From positions 1 through 6,725 of the forward strand of contig JAITVR010000189.1 of assembly GCA_031285695.1 (NCBI GenBank): a stretch of DNA of 6,725 nucleotides. The letters are read 5' to 3'. This DNA comes from Prevotellaceae bacterium. Its GTDB lineage: Bacteria > Bacteroidota > Bacteroidia > Bacteroidales > UBA932. A model generated the notes under the pieces. It did not search any database. It had not been told where the DNA came from and saw nothing but the letters and a program-made list of their open reading frames with translations. Shown piece after piece: positions 3,976-6,725 of the stretch (its first letter is position 1; each line of letters starts with the position of its first letter). The translations under genes and the position numbers were made by a program.

Positions 3976-6564
3976 ATGAACCTAAACATCTTTACCATCA
4001 AGGCGCAGGAGGTGGTGCAGCAGGCCATTACCATTGCGCAGGGCTACGGACAGCAGGCCATTGAAACGGCGCACCTGCTCAAGGCCGCGCTGGTGGACGC
4101 CGAGAGCGTTACCGGATTTCTTTTAAGTAAATTGGGCGTAAACATTGCCGCGCTACAAGCCGCCGTAGATAAGCAAATAGCCACCTACCCCAAGGTGAGC
4201 GGCGGCAACCCCTACCTAAGCAACGAGGCCAACGCCGCCGTGCAAAAGGCGCAAAACATTGCCAAAGAAATGGGCGATGAGTTTGTGGCCGTAGAGCATC
4301 TTTTGCTTGGCATACTTGCCGCAGGCGGTGGTGCCGCAAAGCTGCTCAAGGAAAACGGCGTGAACGAAAAAGATTTGCGCGCCGCCATTGCCGACCTGCG
4401 CAAGGGTGCCAAAGTCAACAGCCAAACCGCCGAGGACACCTACAACGCGCTCAACCGCTTTGCCATAAACCTCAATGAGCAAGCGCGCACCGGCAAGCTC
4501 GACCCCGTAATTGGGCGCGATGACGAGATACGCCGCGTGCTGCAAATTCTTTCGCGTAGAACGAAGAACAACCCCATACTCATTGGCGAGCCCGGCGTGG
4601 GCAAAACCGCCATTGCCGAGGGCATTGCCCACCGCATTGTGAGCGGCGATGTGCCCGAAAACCTCAAATCAAAGCTCATTTACTCGCTCGATATGGGCGC
4701 GCTCATTGCCGGCGCAAAGTACAAGGGCGAGTTCGAGGAGCGGCTGAAATCCGTAGTGAACGAGGTGGTAAAATCCAACGGAAGCATCATTCTTTTTATA
4801 GATGAAATTCACACGCTCGTTGGTGCCGGCAAAAGCGATGGCGCCATGGACGCCGCCAACATTTTGAAGCCCGCCCTTGCCCGTGGCGATTTGCGCGCCG
4901 TGGGTGCCACAACCTTGGACGAGTACCAAAAGTATTTTGAAAAAGATAAGGCATTGGAGCGCCGCTTCCAAACCGTGGTGGTGGACGAACCCACGCCCGA
5001 AGACGCCATTTCAATCCTTCGCGGACTGAAGGAGCGCTACGAAACGCACCACAAGGTACGCATTAAGGACGATGCCATCATCTCGGCCGTGGAGCTAAGC
5101 CACCGCTACATCACCGCGCGCTTTTTGCCCGATAAGGCCATTGACTTAATAGACGAGGCGGCAAGCAAGCTACGCTTGGAAATGAACTCCGTGCCCGAAA
5201 GCATTGATGCCTTAAATAGAAAATTGCGCCAGCTCGAAATTGAGCGCGAGGCTATCAAGCGCGAGGGCGACACGAAAAAAGTGGAGGAGCTGAGCCGCGA
5301 AATTGCCAACCTCGCCGAGCAGCGCGACAGGCTCAACGGGCAGTGGCAGCAGGAAAAAGATGTGATTGACAGCATTCAAAAAAATCGCCTGCAAATAGAG
5401 GAGTACAAGCAGCAGGCCGAAACCGCCGAGCGGCAGGGCAACTACGGATTGGTGGCCGAGCTGCGCTACGGAAAAATTCGCGAAGCCGAAGCCGAAATCG
5501 AAAAGCTGAGCAAGCTGAAGGAGGAGCGCCAAAGCGAATTTACCTTAGTAAACGAGGAGGTAACGCCCGAAGATATAGCCGAGGTAGTGGCCAAGTGGAC
5601 CGGCATTCCCGTTACCAAAATGCTGCAAAGCGAGCGCGAAAAGCTGCTGCACTTAGAGGACGAATTGCACCAGCGCGTAGTGGGGCAAAACGAAGCCATA
5701 GAAGCCGTGGCCAACGCCGTGCGCCGCAGCCGCGCAGGCCTGCAGGACGAAAAGCGCCCCATAGGCTCCTTCATATTTTTGGGAACAACGGGCGTAGGAA
5801 AAACCGAGCTGGCCAAAGCCCTCGCCGAATTCCTGTTTGACGATGAAAACATGATGACCCGCATTGACATGAGCGAGTACCAAGAGCGGCACTCCGTATC
5901 GCGGCTCATTGGCGCGCCTCCGGGCTACGTGGGGTATGATGAGGGCGGGCAATTGACCGAAGCCGTGCGCCGCAAGCCCTACTCCGTTGTACTTTTAGAC
6001 GAAATTGAAAAGGCGCACCCCGACGTATTCAACACCCTGCTACAGGTGCTCGACGATGGTAGGCTCACCGACAACAAGGGGCGCACCGTCAACTTCAAAA
6101 ACACCATCATCATCATGACCTCCAACGCAGGCTCCAACATCATAATGGACAATTTGGAGAAGATGAACGAGGCCAACCGCGACAAGGTGCTGGAGCGAAC
6201 AAAGTTTGAGGTGCTGGAGCTGCTCAAGCAAACCATTCGCCCCGAATTCCTCAACCGCGTGGACGAAATACTGATGTTTGCCCCGCTCACCAAGCAGGAC
6301 GTGGAAAAAATTGTAGGCCTACAGCTCAAGCAAATTCAAGCCATGCTGGCCGGCAGCAGCGTGCGCATATCGCTCACCGGCTACGCCCTCAGCTGGGTGG
6401 TGGAGCAGGGCTACGACCCCATTTTCGGCGCCCGCCCCGTAAAGCGCGTGCTGCAAAAAGAGCTGGTAAACGAGCTGGCAAAACAGCTGCTCGCCGGCAC
6501 CATCAACAAAGAAAAAGAGGTGATAGTGGACTACTTTGGCGAGGGGCTGGTATTCCGAAACTAA
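3976..6564 (+). CDS. clpB: ATP-dependent protein disaggregase ClpB
   Basis: Hexameric cytosolic AAA+ chaperone of the Hsp100 family. It works with DnaK/DnaJ/GrpE to extract and thread polypeptides from stress-induced aggregates. The 862 residues compare with about 857 in E. coli, so it is complete. Domain order: N-terminal Clp repeat domain (about 1-145); AAA-1 with Walker A GEPGVGKT (204-211), pore-loop tyrosine in AKYKG (Y249), Walker B ILFIDE (272-277) and arginine-finger region ALERRF (326-331); the coiled-coil middle domain (about 400-525), which separates ClpB from ClpA and binds DnaK; AAA-2 with Walker A GTTGVGKT (603-610), pore loop GYVGYDEGG (650-658), Walker B VVLLDE (671-676), sensor 1 in MTSN and sensor 2 GAR (818-820). 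No IGL/IGF ClpP-binding loop is evident, as expected for ClpB. The ATG at 3976 gives the standard N-terminus ([14 protein letters not shown]). Flanking sequence suggests a single-gene unit. Confidence 0.98.
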   Translation: MNLNIFTIKAQEVVQQAITIAQGYGQQAIETAHLLKAALVDAESVTGFLLSKLGVNIAALQAAVDKQIATYPKVSGGNPYLSNEANAAVQKAQNIAKEMGDEFVAVEHLLLGILAAGGGAAKLLKENGVNEKDLRAAIADLRKGAKVNSQTAEDTYNALNRFAINLNEQARTGKLDPVIGRDDEIRRVLQILSRRTKNNPILIGEPGVGKTAIAEGIAHRIVSGDVPENLKSKLIYSLDMGALIAGAKYKGEFEERLKSVVNEVVKSNGSIILFIDEIHTLVGAGKSDGAMDAANILKPALARGDLRAVGATTLDEYQKYFEKDKALERRFQTVVVDEPTPEDAISILRGLKERYETHHKVRIKDDAIISAVELSHRYITARFLPDKAIDLIDEAASKLRLEMNSVPESIDALNRKLRQLEIEREAIKREGDTKKVEELSREIANLAEQRDRLNGQWQQEKDVIDSIQKNRLQIEEYKQQAETAERQGNYGLVAELRYGKIREAEAEIEKLSKLKEERQSEFTLVNEEVTPEDIAEVVAKWTGIPVTKMLQSEREKLLHLEDELHQRVVGQNEAIEAVANAVRRSRAGLQDEKRPIGSFIFLGTTGVGKTELAKALAEFLFDDENMMTRIDMSEYQERHSVSRLIGAPPGYVGYDEGGQLTEAVRRKPYSVVLLDEIEKAHPDVFNTLLQVLDDGRLTDNKGRTVNFKNTIIIMTSNAGSNIIMDNLEKMNEANRDKVLERTKFEVLELLKQTIRPEFLNRVDEILMFAPLTKQDVEKIVGLQLKQIQAMLAGSSVRISLTGYALSWVVEQGYDPIFGARPVKRVLQKELVNELAKQLLAGTINKEKEVIVDYFGEGLVFRN

Positions 6565-6677
6565 TGGAGAGTGGAGAATTGAAAATGGAGAGCGCCCACC
6601 GCAACCCACCGTCATTGCGAGCGGGTTTAGCGAAGCAATCTCAAGCCATTGGCAGTGGAGAGTGGACAATTAAAAAT
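6565..6677. repeat. Pair of 22-bp direct repeats downstream of clpB
   Basis: TGGAGAGTGGAGAATTGAAA... (6565-6586) and TGGAGAGTGGACAATTAAAA... (6656-6677) match at 20 of 22 positions. The first copy starts immediately after the clpB stop codon. The second runs into AATTAAAAATTAAAA. They bracket the palindrome at 6610-6642. No stem-loop with a T-run is seen, so the clpB terminator is not identified. Confidence 0.8.
6610..6642. repeat. GTCATTGCGAGCG...GCGAAGCAATC dispersed palindrome
   Basis: ATTGC (6614-6618) pairs with GCAAT (6635-6639), with an inner GC/GC pair. Sequences of the form GTCATTGCGAG...GCGAAGCAATC are a widespread intergenic repeat in several bacterial phyla, Bacteroidota included. 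The head (GTCAT) and tail (CGAAGCA) resemble those of the inverted repeat at 1557-1647, so the two may be related families. Confidence 0.75.
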
Positions 6678-6685
6678 TAAAAGAA

Positions 6686-6720
6686 GCGACACACGACATG
6701 CGATATGCGACTACACACCC
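6686..6720. repeat. Short imperfect GCGACAY/ATGCGA repeats at the right edge
   Basis: Overlapping words ACATGCGA, TATGCGA and CTACACAC form a simple, imperfect repeat. It is low-complexity spacer DNA cut by the window end. No gene is seen between the clpB stop and the edge. Confidence 0.4.
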
Positions 6721-6725
6721 ACTGC

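Noticed and set aside
5466..5909. Minus-strand 147-codon frame inside clpB
   Set aside because: Composition (serine-rich, low complexity) is that of an antisense shadow opposite the conserved AAA-2 region.
6610..6642. clpB intrinsic terminator
   Set aside because: The palindrome has a weak, interrupted stem and is not followed by a T-run, so it fits a dispersed repeat better.

Overview
The window looks like chromosomal DNA from a member of the Bacteroidota. The protein-coding stretches are fairly GC-rich while the gaps are strongly AT-rich. No gene has a convincing Shine-Dalgarno sequence. Two genes carry promoter elements of the Bacteroidota type (TAnnTTTG, with or without an upstream TTTG). 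The dispersed palindromic repeats between genes are of a kind common in this phylum. I cannot name the genus from sequence alone.

Layout from left to right: (1) a 21-bp tandem array with a 42-bp alternating super-period (6-215), running up to the left window edge; (2) a minus-strand FAD-dependent oxidoreductase of the HI0933/YhiN/BaiN family (262-1503); (3) a gap holding a 27-bp imperfect inverted repeat; (4) rsmE on the minus strand (1686-2402), a 16S rRNA m3U1498 methyltransferase; (5) a 123-bp divergent promoter region packed with 9-bp repeats, enclosed by a perfect 21-bp inverted repeat that includes the start codons of both rsmE and murI; (6) murI on the plus strand (2526-3332), glutamate racemase; (7) a 60-residue protein with a C-C-H-C residue pattern (3373-3555), probably co-transcribed with murI and ended by a good stem-loop terminator; (8) a 420-bp intergenic region upstream of clpB holding a 40-41 bp periodic array of alternating inverted arms and, near the start codon, an 18-bp stem-loop; (9) clpB (3976-6564), a complete ClpB disaggregase; (10) a repeat-rich tail with a GTCATTGCGAGCG-type palindrome between two 22-bp direct repeats.

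The recognised genes are ordinary housekeeping genes: ribosome modification, peptidoglycan precursor supply and protein disaggregation, plus one flavoprotein of uncertain substrate. They do not form one pathway. No defence system, prophage, transposase or other multi-gene system is visible. What is unusual is the non-coding DNA: nearly every gap holds its own repeat architecture. The most noteworthy is the array plus long hairpin in front of clpB, which may be a regulatory region for this stress gene. That is inference from position and symmetry only.
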